NCBI GenBank assembly: GCA_027625915.1
Contig: JANTQA010000032.1
Coordinates: forward strand, 11,610,001-11,674,000
Direction of reading: 5' to 3'
Origin: Anaeramoeba flamelloides
Taxonomy: Eukaryota > Metamonada > Anaeramoebidae
DNA: 64,000 nt
The stretch's first letter is position 1. Every line of letters starts with the position of its first letter. The notes beneath the pieces were generated by a model. That model saw only the letters and a program-made list of their open reading frames with translations. It was not told where the DNA came from and made no database searches. Positions 13,378-25,450 of the stretch are shown in pieces. The position numbers and the translations under genes are program-made.

Positions 13378-13810
13378 ATGGTTTGGTTTTTTGATTTTGA
13401 AAAATTTTACGTTGCAGCAAAAAAGCTCTTTTTCTCAAACCCACTGAAGGTAAATCATATTTAATAAAAAGAATACAATGGCGTTTCGCAATTACCATTT
13501 TTCTAATTGTCCATGTTAATTTTATTTTGTGTTTATGTTGCTTTACATTATTTTTTTTTTTATTTTTTAATTTTTTTTTTAGACACGATTCCTTTTTAAA
13601 TACAGGAATTGTGATGGTAAAGTAGTGCTGAAGGTAACCGATGATCAAGTTTGTCTTAAAATTGCAACCAAATATTCACAAGATCTCAAGCATATCAAGC
13701 GAATCAATAACTTGTTTATTCAATCAATGGCAAATAAAGATCTCCAAACACACCAAAAGGAAACCTCACAAGTTCAAAACAAAAAAAAAAAAGTTCGCGC
13801 AAAACATTAA
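13378..13810 (+). CDS. SRP9: Signal recognition particle 9 kDa protein (SRP9)
   Basis: SRP9 pairs with SRP14 on the Alu domain of SRP RNA and helps to pause translation during ER targeting. Exon 1 (13378-13449) encodes MVWFFDFEKFYVAAKKLFFS and NPLK, matching the family's W-EF--AAEKLY--DP-K start. The donor GTAAAT and acceptor TTTTAG bound an intron of 133 bp in phase 0. Exon 2 (13583-13810) begins TRFLFKYRNCDGKVVLKVTD and continues DQVCL, the most conserved part (KYR--DG-LVLKVTDD-VCL). The product is 99 residues, close to the usual 85-100. The C-terminus after ...QSMANKD is a Lys-rich extension (KKKKVRAKH), basic like other RNA-binding tails. Only exon 2 is obvious as an open frame, so the gene is easily missed. 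Confidence 0.88.
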
Positions 13811-15803
13811 TTTTTCAATGAATTGGTGTGTTTGTCTTTAACCTAAACAATCAGGCCTTTTTTATTTTATAAAAACAAAAAAAAAAAAATAAAGAAGAAA
13901 AACAAAAAGAAAAATAAATTCTTTTTTTGTTTCCAACATCAAAAAAGAAATTTTTACTCTTTTTTGTTTCCAATAACAACAAATAAAATCAAAATTATCT
14001 TTAAAATAATTAACAATTGTTCATTCACTTGATTCTTTTTATCCTTCGTCAAAAATTTTGAACAAAAGAACCTAAAGTAAACAACATTTACTCAGATACT
14101 GCTTTCTAAATTGAAAATTGAAACATATTTTATATCATTTTCTCATTTAAATTGGATTTACAGCCGATTATTGAACGATTTATTTCAATTGAAACCAACA
14201 CTATTTATTTTGTTTCGACAACCAAATATCTGTTTACACAACAATTTCTGTATTTTTTAAATTTTTTCTTATTTGACTCCTATAAACATTGAGAATAATT
14301 TTAGTTCTTAATCAAATATTAAAAAATGGATGGGAATTGTTGATCAATAAACTAATAAAGAAAAAAAAACACTCAAAGATAATAAGAAAAGGATTTAATT
14401 ATTGAAATTATACATAAACTGAAAAAAAGAAAAAATTAAGGGATGAGTAACTCTTATTTATTTTTTTTTCCAAAAGGCAATAGAGGACTTACTTTCCCAA
14501 AGATTCAATGAAACCCGATAAACAAACTCCTTTATCAACTTTAAAGAAATGAATTATTATTTTTATAAAAGAATTTCATTTTTCCCAATTAAATTTTCAG
14601 TCAAAAGATCTGAGTCCTATGATCTTTTTTTGGATTTTTAAAATAAAAAAAGACAAATGGTTTTTATTTTTATGAAACCTCACTTTTAGTAATTTCTGAA
14701 CGACCATATGAATGAATAATATTTGAAAATCTAATTTTATTATAAAAGTTAGAAGAAATAATAAACCAAAAATTCAATAATTGAAGTTCAAGAAACAATT
14801 AATCTTTTATTTTATTTTAAATAATGTTTATGAAATTTCTTGAATATTATAAGATCAAGTATTTTTTTTTCTTTCAAATGCCAAGAGTCTAAACAATTAA
14901 ATTTTATTATTAAAAAAAGTTATTTGATAATATTTGATTTTTTTTATTATAATTTTTTATTTGAATGTGCTTTATTTGTACTAGAATATGTAAAAATTTG
15001 AGAAATAATAATAAAGTCTATTGATGTTTTTAATCTTTGGGGTTATAATTAATTCATTGAAATAATTAAGGTTGGGTTATTAACTATTGATTTGAAATAA
15101 TCAAATTATATATTATTTTGTGATATTTTATATTGATTTTACAAGTTTTCAAAAAAATATTTTTGCAATATTTTTGATTTAAGGGTTCGGTTGTTTCGAT
15201 GTTCATTTTTTTATAATGAAAAGAAACATTTAGAAAGTAAAATAACACCCAAAAAGAAAAATTTTTGTTTCAAGTTTAAGGGATTATTCTATTTTTTTTT
15301 TTGGAATAAAGGTTATTTTTTATATTTAATAATTTGAGAACTTTATGATTTCATTTTTAAATGCATATTTTTATATGCTTTCTTTCCAAGGTAACAAGAT
15401 CTAATTATTCAGATAAGAAAAGTTTAATTTGAAAATAATTTGAAAAACATTTAAATTTTAAAGTTTTCAAAAATGGAAAAAATGTGCTTACTTTTGTAAA
15501 AAAAAATAAATTTGTAATAAAATATTTAAAGAAAGTTTGTTATTATATTCGAATCAGTATTATAAAACCCATTTCAAAAATCATTGGCCCATTAAAAATC
15601 AAATTTGAAGAAAAATATTTTTAATAATTGAATTTATCTATTATAATATAAAAATTTCTATTTTAATATTCAGTACTATATTCAAGATTTATTTATTGTT
15701 TGTCTAAAAATAAAAGATAATATAAAAAAAAACAGTTAAAAAACAATTGGGATATTTATTTTGAAAGAAGCATTACATAAAAAATAGAAAATTTAAAAAA
15801 TTA

Positions 15804-15955
15804 TTAAAACCCATTTATTGATTCTCCTTCCATTTGAATAACTGAATCTAATCTCTTTTTGATATTTGAAACTAATTTTTCATTAATTCATCTGTTACTT
15901 CTTTCCAATTTTTCATTTTCATTTTCCATTTTAACAAAAAACTGTTGAAAAAATT
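15804..15955 (-). mobile_element. Relic of Tc1/mariner-type transposase C-terminus
   Basis: Read on the minus strand, the pieces NWKEVTDELMKN and then KLVSNIKKRLDSVIQMEGES followed by INGF and a stop resemble the end of Tc1/mariner transposases (family pattern W--IP-E----LV-SMP-RL-AVI-A-GG-TKY, then stop). The two pieces are in different frames and contain stops, so the element is dead. The catalytic DDE region was not found upstream. The call rests on about 35 residues and is tentative. It matters because Tc1/mariner-like MITEs occur elsewhere in the window. Confidence 0.4.
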
Positions 15956-16509
15956 AAAAAGAGAAAAAATGATTTATTTGCAAACTTTTCATTTTGAGAG
16001 GAAAAACCACAAAATGATACAAAGGCAATTCAAAATTTAAATCTAACATGGACCCTTTATTATGAAATTTAAATTATATACGGAATACATGTCTATGGAT
16101 TTCAAGACTAAAAAATAGTCTAAATTAAATTACATATTTTGTTTTTTTTTTTTTTTGCACAGTTTATTTCTCGGGATCAATAATTCTTGAAAAAGATTTC
16201 CTGAAATTTAGTATTTTTTCTTTTTTGGGTTAAATTTGAAGCCATGAATTTTCACATTTCTACTGATTATATTTTCCCGAATTTATAGGAATAAAGGAAA
16301 ATAATTGATTTTACTCAATTCTTTTGTATTCTGGAAATCTAACAAGCTTAATTAAAGACTTAATTCAAATTAACCAAATAAAAATAAAAAAGAATATCTT
16401 TAATATTATTTAAAATAAAGATTCATTATTTATCTTATCATTGGGTGAATGATGAAGAAAACTATAATTCTTTATTAAAATTTCTAAACAAAAATTTAGA
16501 AATTAGGGA

Positions 16510-16825
16510 AGTACCATCAAGTGCCGTAGTGTGCCTTGGTTTTCTTTTTATTTCTTAATTTAAAAAAACCCTAACGACGGTTTTCCAGAATTCAAAAAAA
16601 TTGAGCAAAATCTTTGATTTTACTGAATTCTTTTAATTCTAGAAAATCTAATGGCAGTTTTTTATATTCAGTAATAAACAGAAAATTTGAAAAAATTTCT
16701 TCTCCATTCTTTTAAAGTAAAAAAAACCTAACGACAAGTGCCTAGGTTTTCCAGAAGTTAAAAGAATTCAGTTAAATTCATAATTTAACTCAATTATTTT
16801 AAATTCTGGAAAACCTAACATCTGT
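16510..16825. repeat. Hairpin array, copy 1 (CCTAGGTTTT family)
   Basis: The copy starts GTGCCGTAGTGTGCCTTGG and consists of successive imperfect palindromes. One arm reads TTTTCCAGAATTCAAAAAAA, then TTGAGCAAAATC; the other reads GATTTTACTGAATTC, then TTTTAATTCTAGAAAATCTA. A further unit at 16730-16815 opens with AAAACCTAACGACAAGTGCC and closes with ATTCTGGAAAACCTAAC. Five other loci in the window share these units. No coding capacity is seen. Confidence 0.75.
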
Positions 16826-17062
16826 AAGAGGAAATTAATTTGCTCCCTTCAAAATAAAAAAAAAATTAAAATTTTTAATAGTATGATTTATATATTGAAA
16901 AACAAATAAAAAAAATTGATTTATTTATTATTTTGTGTACCGATCATTGGAAAAAAAATAAATATATTTTATGAAGTTGCTCTCGAATTAAATGATTTTT
17001 TCCAAAGGATAAGATATAAAAATGTAAAATAGTAGTAAATAAATCAAAATTTTTTAAAAAGA

Positions 17063-17103
<41 letters not shown>

Positions 17104-17117
17104 TTATATTATAATGA

Positions 17118-20100
17118 TTAAAATTTGAGAGTAAAATTACCATTTTTAGAAATAAATTTCACTCCTTTAAATATTTTTTTTTTAAGTTTTGAAATATTTA
17201 AATTTGTTACTTTCAGGCCTGACATACAAAGCCCTTCAATTGAAAAAGTGATTATTGCCACAGGCTTTTCTCTAGGGATTGGACCTTTATTTGGCAATTT
17301 AATTGATCCTTTCATGATCACTTCTTTATTCATTGGCATTTTTTTAATTTCCCATTTTAATTCAAATGTTTGATCATTGAAAAATACTGTACCATTTGAG
17401 GTTTTGACTGCAGGGCTTGAACAACCTTGAGTCAAGGGGATTAAAACAGAAACATTATCAATTGACTTTATTAGACTGTTTCGAACTTGAAGAATAACCT
17501 CAAATTTGCCTTTTCTTTTCTTTTTTGACCAACTAAATCTGCCACTTGTGTACAGTGGAATTTGTGTTTGCATTCTATTTGAGCGATAGCTTAATAATTC
17601 AAATGATCCATCGGGTGGAACAAAATCCAATATTTTTCTTCTTTCCCAGGTGTCTAGATTGATGCATTGATGAAAAGATACATCTTCAAGTATCGACGAA
17701 TTATTAAAAACCATGGTTAATGAAGGCATTCCACTCAATTTACTTTCACAGTTGATTTTACTAATAATTTCTGAATTAAGACATTTTCCACTCCTTTTGA
17801 AAAGGCATTATTAATAATTATTTTTATTTTAATGATGATATAGAATTTTAGTATTAGTTAAATAATTTGAAAAGATTTTAATTTTGTAAATAAATAAATA
17901 AAATTTAATTTAATATAATCCACATCAAAAAAAAAGAAGAAAAAGAAAAAAAGTAAGGAAATGTGATTAATATCAAAATTTAAATCATTTTATATTGTCT
18001 TGTGAAAGATATATATATAGATTAGATTAAAATGGAAAAAGAAAACAATAACCAAACATTCTAGATAAAAATTTGAATAAAAACAGTTATCCTTATTTAA
18101 AAATACCCAAAAATTATTAGAATTTTTAAAAAATTATTATTCAGGGATTAATCTAATTTTGTTAAAATAAAAATTTCAAACTTGAAAAAGCATTTTTTTT
18201 ACAAAATCTTTTGTAAAAGTATCAGATTTTAATAAAAGTTTAGATAATTAATAGTTTAGATTACTATTCAAAAAAAAATAAGAATTTTTATTTAAAGAAA
18301 AATGCAAATATAAACTCTTTTTTGTTTTTTTTTTCCATTTTTCACCTGGCTGAATTTTCTTTAAATTGGAAAGGAGATTTATAAAGGGAAAAGATCAAGT
18401 TGAAACTTGCTAAAATCGAGATACTGTAATACTAAACTAAATTCCAAAAATTTGGAAACAGTTTAAACAGTTGAAAGAATAGTAATACTCCACTTTACAT
18501 TCAATTTAGGAATAATTTTGATTTTACAAACTATTTCATTTTTTGTCTTTTTTGTTTTGTTTTCATTTCCTTTTTTCAAGTTACCTAATCTGTTTGGTTA
18601 GATCTAGAATTTTTTTTCGATGGTTTGATAGAAGGTTAGTGTTGAGTTTGTTAAATAGAAAAATCAAATACAATTTGTCGATGTTATCTTATCATTTGAT
18701 CGATCAACAATTGTTGGTGAAATTTCAACAAATTTACCAATACATTTTTTGTTCAGCTCGTTTCATTATTTTGGACTCACTGATTTTTATTTTTGAGTTT
18801 TATATTTTTTTCTTTTATTTGGATTAAAATGATAACTTATGACGACATCAATACTGGGTAACTTAAATGTGGTTTTATATTAAGTTTGGAAAAATATAAT
18901 AAATTGAGTTTTATTTTGCCTATTTTTGATTTTGGGTGTGTCCAAATTTTTGGAATGGGGTTTACATTACTAGTAACTTGAAAATAAAAAAATAAAAAGC
19001 AAAGGCAAAAAAATATCAAGCGTTTAAAGCAAATCAGATCAAAAAAAAAAAAAGAAATTACAAACAATAATTAAACAACTATCTTCCATCTGAATATTCA
19101 TTATCAATTATCAAACTAAAATAAATTCATCAAAAATATTGTGGCTGTGGTTTTGGATGTTCTTAACTAAACGACTACATTGCTTTTTGATTTATTTTTT
19201 TACCAATTGCTTATTATAAACTCTTTTAAACTTGCATTTTTTTTTTTACTTTTTATTTTTCCTTTTTTTTTAATATTGTTTTTTTTTTTTTCAGATACTA
19301 TCTTGATTACTTTTTTATTTTTTTTTCAATTGTTATTTTGACTTTGGTTTATTTTTTTATTTCCTTTTTTCCTTTTTTCTTTTCGATTTTTTTTTGCTTT
19401 TTTAACCGTAAAAATAATTTGAATGTGTCACCCTCATTGAATAATCGTGTAACTTATGATTTTACCCTGAAATTTCAATTTCATAAATTTTAGTAAAAGG
19501 AAATCCAGAGTGTAATTTACACTTGTTCAATCATAAGAATAATAGATCTTTTGTCTTTTATGATTTTGATGATTTTTCAAGTAGATTAAGATTACCATTT
19601 TTAAAATTACTGTTTAAATTTGGATTTTTTACGATAATAATTGTTTTTATTTATTTTTATTTGTTGGATTTTATAATAACCCAAAAAAAAAAAAAAAATT
19701 TTAAATAAGGATATTGATAAAATTTGAAAAGATTCTAAAAAAAAGAATTTTCACAAACTAATTATGATTCTATTAAACTCATTAATTAAAAAATTATTTC
19801 GAAGAACTTTTTATTTTTTCAAAACAAAAAAGAAATATGTCCTTAATATAAAAAAGCACTATTTTCTTCTGATTAATATTTTTCGAAGGCTAGCTTATAG
19901 CTTAATTCAATTAACCACTGGGATAATTTTTTTTAGAATAAAAACACTCTCAACTTTTGAATATCTAAAATATTTTTTGAAATTACTGTGCAATTTTTTA
20001 TTTTCTTTTTTAAAAATTGGGCTTGAGAAAATTTTGAAAGCAAAGAATAAGTTAATATATTCGATTAAAATATTTTTCCAGAGAGTTTATCTTTTTTAAA

Positions 20101-22352
20101 TAACTTTTTTTTTAATTTTTACCGTTTAAAAATAAGAAAAACATTTGAAGACCAAATTAGTCCCTTTTGTGAAAATAAAATTCACATAATTTAGAATTTG
20201 TTTTAGTAAATGAGTTAAAATAAGATATTGTATATAAAAATATACATAATTGAAACTTTGAATTCAATGATTTTGGCAAAAAATGTTTTCAAGAAAAAGC
20301 TAAATGGAAACTTTATTTATTTTTATTTTTTCATTTAGTTTTTTTAATTGTATTAATGGAAGGTATTTGTTCAGTTTTCCATTTTTAGTGTTTTTTGGGT
20401 CGTAGGGACATATGATCGATTTAAAGAAGAATTTTTATTTTTAAAAGAAAATTTAAAAACACAAAAAAGAAAAAATCATTAAATATGCTAAATCAAGAGA
20501 AGAATTAAAAAACAATGTATTCAAAGCTATCAAAAAATACCAAAAAATAAGAATTTTAAAAAGTTGTACTTTAACAGCTGAAAGTGTAAGAATAATCCAT
20601 TGAAACGAAAAAAGTAATTAAAATTTATCAAAATACAAATGAAAGCATCCCTGATTCCGAAAAGATCGTTAAAACCAAGAAAGTTTAACAATTATTCACA
20701 AAACAAATCAATATGAATTTACAAATCCAGAAAAGAGAAAGTATGTTTTGTTAGATCTTATTTCATATATAAAATTTTTTGAAAGAAATTGCATCTCAAA
20801 ATTAAATTCTGAATGAATATGTGGGATGTTATTAATTCTTCAAAAAATCACGGGCGGATTAGTCCCGTAAAGTCCCTATGATTAGAGAATTAAGGGTAAC
20901 TTGAAATAATAAAGAAAAATTATTAATTAACTGTTGAGAGAAAAATGTTGGACACAGAAAAATGGTTGGACACCATTTTTAATTGGGAACATTAGTAAAA
21001 TTGAAAATCAAATCCTATTGATAACTAGGTGAATTTTATATAAATCCAGGTTTAAATGTGTTACAAGTTCATTAATCTGTGGTGTGTGTAGAATACTCAT
21101 TTGAATAGTTGATAACATGAGGTAGATCATGCTATTTTAACAAAAATCCAAGTTTTAGTAAAGTTTACTATTAATTCTGAAAATGGTAATTTTTAAACTT
21201 GCTTTTGATTATAAGAGATAAGGTTTTGAAAAAGTAGAATTACATTAATCGTTATTCTAATAAGTAGATTATTGTTATTTTCTTTAGTTATTTCACAAAC
21301 GATTGAAATTAAAAATCAATTTCAGTAAGGTTCCCAATTAAAAATGATGCCCAACCATTTTTACTCTTTCCAACATTTTTCTCTCAACAGTAAACAATTC
21401 AAGATATAAATATTATAAATTGTGTGTCTGCCTTAAAAAAAATTGATTTTTTAAGTCATTGTGATTTCAAAACCCAACTTTTTGGTTGGGTTGCAGTGTT
21501 GTCTTTTCTTTGTAAAAAGAAAATGGAAAGATAGAAAAAAAAGAAAAATATTGGATTTATTACCTTTCAATTGTTGCGTTAATTGATTCTATAACATCAA
21601 AAAAGATTTCGTTTGGAGAGTGTATAATATTTTTTCTTCTCCAAGGCAATCCACCAACCTGATCAGACGACAACGTTACAAATTTCTTCGAGTTTTCAAT
21701 TGTGTTTGGTGTTGATTTCATTGTTGCCCCGATCATATCTTTTAGCATACTACTTTCAGTCGTGACTGGGAAAACATTATCCATCATTTCTCCTAAAAGC
21801 TAAATTTTGAGTGACAAAAAATTGGTAACGAAACAGAAATATACAAAGACAAAACAAGAAAAAAGAAATTTTAATATTTTTACCGTTCATAACAAGCTTT
21901 TTCAAAAAAAAAAAAAAAAAAAAGTAAATCAAATTAAAAAAGAAATCTGTTTTTTTTTTTTTTTCAAAAAGAAATCTTAAAACGATCAATTATAATGTTG
22001 AAGGAACAACAAATACCTCAAAAGCCTTTGGTAAATTTTCTTTAACAGAAGTTTCTGTTGGCTGCGTCGAAAAGAAATTTGTAAAAACTTCAATGACACG
22101 ATTCAAAAATTCAATAAACATTAAAGGAGACGTGTCTTGATCAGCAACAATTAAATATAACAAATTGTGTTTACTTGTGTGTACAATTGTTTGTCTGCGT
22201 ATTCTAATAATTGGTGGAACATCTTTTGTTCGGTTGTTTTTTGTTAATACATTCCAAAATTGTGTAATAAGATTACGCCCTGTGCGGCCTTGCCAATGTT
22301 TTTCAAGGACAATGTCTCCTCCTGTATTAAGAATAAATAATGATTTTATCAT
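17118..22352 (-). CDS. AP3M1: AP-3 complex mu subunit
   Basis: This is the medium chain of the AP-3 adaptor, which sorts cargo from endosomes or Golgi to lysosome-like organelles and binds YxxPhi signals. Exons (minus) are 22352-22017, 21799-21564 and 17793-17118; all splice phases agree and give 415 residues against about 418 in animals. Exon 1 starts MIKSLFILNTGGDIVLEKHW, matching animal MIHSLFLINSSGDIFLEKHW. Joining exons 1 and 2 gives AFELLGEMMDNVFPVTTESS (family VYELLEEMLDNGFPLATESN), and exon 2 also has GGLPWRRKNI. Exon 3 gives KLSGMPSLTMVFN, then FVPPDGSFELLSYR, and ends GVKFISKNGNFTLKF. The longin domain is about residues 1-140 and the mu homology domain about 170-415. It is AP-3 rather than AP-1/2/4 because of the MI-SLF--N start and the ELL-EM-DN-FP-TTES block. 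Intron 2 (21563-17794) is 3.77 kb and carries at least three repeat insertions. Confidence 0.93.
18430..18965 (-). repeat. Dispersed repeat family E, copy inside the AP-3 mu intron
   Basis: The reverse complement matches 31062-31605 over its whole length. Shared blocks include TTTACATTCAATTT, ATTTTGATTTTACAAACTAT, TTATCTTATCATTTGATCGA, and CCAAATTTTTGGA next to GGGGTTTA at the right end. The open frame on the plus strand in this block is not conserved in the other copy, so it is not a gene. A partial third copy lies at about 41390-41545. The family shows no terminal inverted repeats and no recognised protein. Confidence 0.8.
19760..20415 (+). repeat. Dispersed repeat family A, copy inside the AP-3 mu intron
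   Basis: This is an inverted copy of 46500-47120. Matching blocks are TTCTGATTAATATTTTTC, ATTAACCACTG-GATAATT, AAAACACTCTCAACTTTTGA, AGAGAGTTTATCCTTTT-like, TTGAAGACCAAATTAGTCCC and TTTTAGTGTTTTTTGG. The 111-codon open frame that begins at 19764 is broken in the other copy, and its composition is ordinary AT-rich translation, so it is not called as a gene. No terminal repeats were found. Confidence 0.75.
20931..21390. mobile_element. PIF/Harbinger-like MITE, copy 1 (in the AP-3 mu intron)
   Basis: The element is 460 bp with terminal inverted repeats of about 70 bp. The left end reads CTGTTGAGAGAAAAATGTTG; the right end reads CAACATTTTTCTCTCAACAG. Further in, both arms contain TTTTTAATTGGGAAC on one strand or its complement. 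It is flanked on both sides by TAA, the 3-bp TWA-type target duplication typical of PIF/Harbinger. There is no transposase, so it is non-autonomous. A related copy lies at 58238-58671. Confidence 0.85.
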
Positions 22353-23509
22353 AAGAGTTTTATTACTGTTTTTTTTTATTAATGAAAATATTCGAGATTA
22401 TGAAAAAAAACAAAAGGAAAAAAATAAATTTTTAGTTATCATGTCGAAAGGTATTTACAGAAGCTTCTTTTGAAATAAAATTTCTTAATACTTTGGAGGT
22501 ATCTTCTTGGTTACTCATAGAAAAATTCAGAAATTATTCTATTAAACTACCATTATCAAAGAAAATAGACCCATATATATCATTCAGATAAGCAAATAAA
22601 CAATCTCAAATATTCACTCACAAATAGTATATTTCATAATATAAGAATCACCTTAGTTCTAAGTACAAGACAAATCTTTCAATGGACTATAAATGAAAGA
22701 TAATTTTCTAGTAAATCTAAGGGTATTTTTAAAAAAATTATATCAAATATAACAAGTGATGTAGATCACAAAAATATAGCATCATTTTTTATATTTTTTT
22801 AATTATTTTACTTCGAGAAAAATAACACATATAATATTAGAAAAAGGAAGAAAAAGTCTGATAATGATAAGAACCAGGTTTAGTATAAAAGATTTTTTCA
22901 TAATGATTTCGATTGTAAAAGAGTTTGATCAATTTTTCACATTTTTGAAAAGTTCGAAATTCAACATATTTTCAAATTATTTCAAAAAACAATATTTACT
23001 TATAAAAAAGAAGAAAAATAAATTTTTATTGTCTGAAGAGGAAGAATAAAAAATATTCTTGGAAAATAGTCTATTAAATTTTAAAATACTCATTTTACAA
23101 AATATACTTTTTTGAAAAAAAAAATCGAATTATTTGATTGACGACACTAGTTTGAAAAAATACAATTGAAAAAAAAAGTTAGACAAAACAACAATTGCAA
23201 TTATCATTTCATCCTTGTTAATTAAGCTTATTTACAATATAATCAACATTCCAGTTCTTAAAAATCATGAGGCTATTGTATTTATTGTTGTTAAACAAAC
23301 CACGATTTTGAAAAGTCTCTAGTTTAGAAAAAAGGGTCTATTTTGGGGTAAAAATTTTTCAATGGATGTCACAATGAATTTTCGTTAAACTTAACTTTAG
23401 GATATTTTTTTTGAAGAGATAATAACTAATAGTTTTGAAAACACTCTACTTATCTAAAAAATCTTAAACACAGAAAAAAAAAAATAACTGATGATAAATA
23501 TTAAGAGTG

Positions 23510-23700
23510 TCCGTAGAGTGCCTAGGTTTTTTTTCACTTTTTGGAATAAATTGAAAATTTATACAAATTTTCTGTTTATTTCAAAAATTAAAAAAAACCT
23601 AACGGAAGTGTCCTAGGTTTTCTAGAATTAAAAAGAATTGAGTAAAATCTATATGATTTTACTCTATTCTTTTTACTTCTGGAAAACCTAACGGAAAATC
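23510..23700. repeat. Hairpin array, copy 2
   Basis: The copy starts GTCCGTAGAGTGCCTAGG. The first hairpin has an arm ending GAAAATTTATAC and a return TTTTCTGTTTATTTCAAAAA, closing with AAAACCTAACGGAAGTG. The second has CCTAGGTTTTCTAGAATTAA and AAGAATTGAGTAAAATC, returning as GATTTTACTCTATTC and then CTGGAAAACCTAACGG. It is one of the cleanest two-unit copies of the family. Confidence 0.8.
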
Positions 23701-25412
23701 AAAGAAAAAATATTTTTTCCAATTTAAAACATTAAATTATTCTTTAATAGTCCAAACGATTGGTTCCCTATTTAAAATATATTCATTAGATTTAAAATAC
23801 TTTTAAAGTATAAGAAAATGACCTCTTATCTATGAAGAAAAAAGTTTTCAAATTTTTTACTATTAATTAAAAAAAATCTTTTCTGAAAAATTGGATTTTT
23901 CCAATTTAAATTGTAAAATATCTTTAAAAATATTTTTTGATCAAAGATCTTTTATTAACCAATAGTGTTTATATTCTAATTGAAGTTAGTTAAAAGGTGT
24001 AAAATTAGCAAATATTTAATTTTTTTTTGAAAAAATTTTTTCATGATGGTGTAGGGCATACTATAAGATAAGATATCATTGTCAAAAAAGTCAAGGTAAG
24101 ATATCACAAAAAAAAAACTATAAGGGAAGAAAAAATATTGAATATTATAACACTCACAATCTATTTTTTTTTTTTTTTTTCATCTCAAAAATTAGTTCTT
24201 AAAAAAAATTACTTCATATATATATATATGAGAATTCGCCTTAGAAAAAAATTATTTTATTTTTTCCATATAGGATTAATTAGGATGCGATTAAAAGTAT
24301 ATATACTTTTCAATAATTATCTTAAACTTGAAAAAAATATAAATTTGTTGATTCAAAGAACAGTTTAAATCAATTATTTCTTTTTGTTGATTAATAAAAA
24401 AAAAAAAATAAAAAAATAAGCCAGGCAAAAAAATTAAAAATTCTCCCAAAATACTTTTTTAGAACCTGGATAATTCAACTTCTAATATAAAGAAATAATT
24501 TTTAATTTGATTATCATTAATCAATAATTAATAACCCATCAAATCTCTCCAGTGTTTTATTAACAGTAGAAAGATTAAATATATCAATATACTTTGTTAT
24601 TATTTTTTATAAAATATTTAATATTTCCAAATAAATAAAATTAATTCAGAAAATTAATTCTATTAAAAAAAAATCGTAAGTATCATCAAATAACTTAATT
24701 GAATTCTAACACAGGTTGTTTGGACTCTTGTCATTTGAAAGAAAAAAAAAAAATACTTTATCTTGAAAAAATCAAGAAATTTCATAAACATTATTGAATA
24801 AAAACAAAATAATTTTTTTTTATCTTCAAGTATCCAATATTTGATTTATTTTGATAGTATTTTTTACAATAAGATTAATAATTTAAAGGTTATTTATTTG
24901 TACACAATTATGAAAAAATAACTAAAAGTGAAAATTTCATATAAATAAAAATATTTTCAATTTTTTTCTTTTTATTTGTTTAATCAAAAAATCCAAACAA
25001 AAAGGAGGGTGGTTTTGTAATGAATTTTTTAATTGTGGGAAATTAATTATTTGAAAAATTTTAACTCATTTCTCTTAGTTTTTATAAATTAGTTGATTTA
25101 TTGGGGTTTAATTTGATCCTTTTGGAAGTAAAATTTCTTTTTTTTCTGGGTAAAAAATATATAGAGTTATTAGACACTCAATAAAAATAATTATTTTTTG
25201 GGGCTTGAATTTTATTTTAAGTTTGAAAGATGAACTTTTTAAAAAAATAATTGAAAGTAAAAAAATCGATATTGTTGTTGAGTTTGAAATATTCCTAACA
25301 GAAATTTCAGAAATTGAAGGGAAGTGATAAATTGGCAACTCCGTGTAGGTTTTTTCAGAAATTAAAATATAAAAAAACAGATACAAGTAATTCACAGCAA
25401 AAAATATAAATG

Positions 25413-25450
<38 letters not shown>

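Larger units (their letters stand above)
13811..17117. other. Intergenic region, about 3.3 kb
   Basis: There is no gene. The region contains a relic of a Tc1/mariner transposase C-terminus (about 15804-15955), a hairpin array (about 16510-16825) and an AT dinucleotide tract (about 17068-17098) just beyond the AP-3 mu stop codon. The remainder is A/T-run DNA without detectable structure. Confidence 0.5.

Noticed and set aside
18543-18827. 94-codon hydrophobic frame that could look like a membrane protein
   Set aside because: It lies inside repeat family E and the other copy (31062-31605) is not open; T-rich DNA gives hydrophobic translations by chance.
19764-20099. 111-codon frame in the AP-3 mu intron
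   Set aside because: It lies inside repeat family A, and the inverted sister copy at 46.5-47.1 kb does not keep the frame.
22435-22518. Possible extra 5' exon of AP-3 mu (MSNQEDTSKVLRNFISKEAS, then GTAAAT)
   Set aside because: The only nearby acceptor is out of phase with the AP-3 mu ATG, and the conserved subunit begins exactly at that ATG. It may be an upstream frame.
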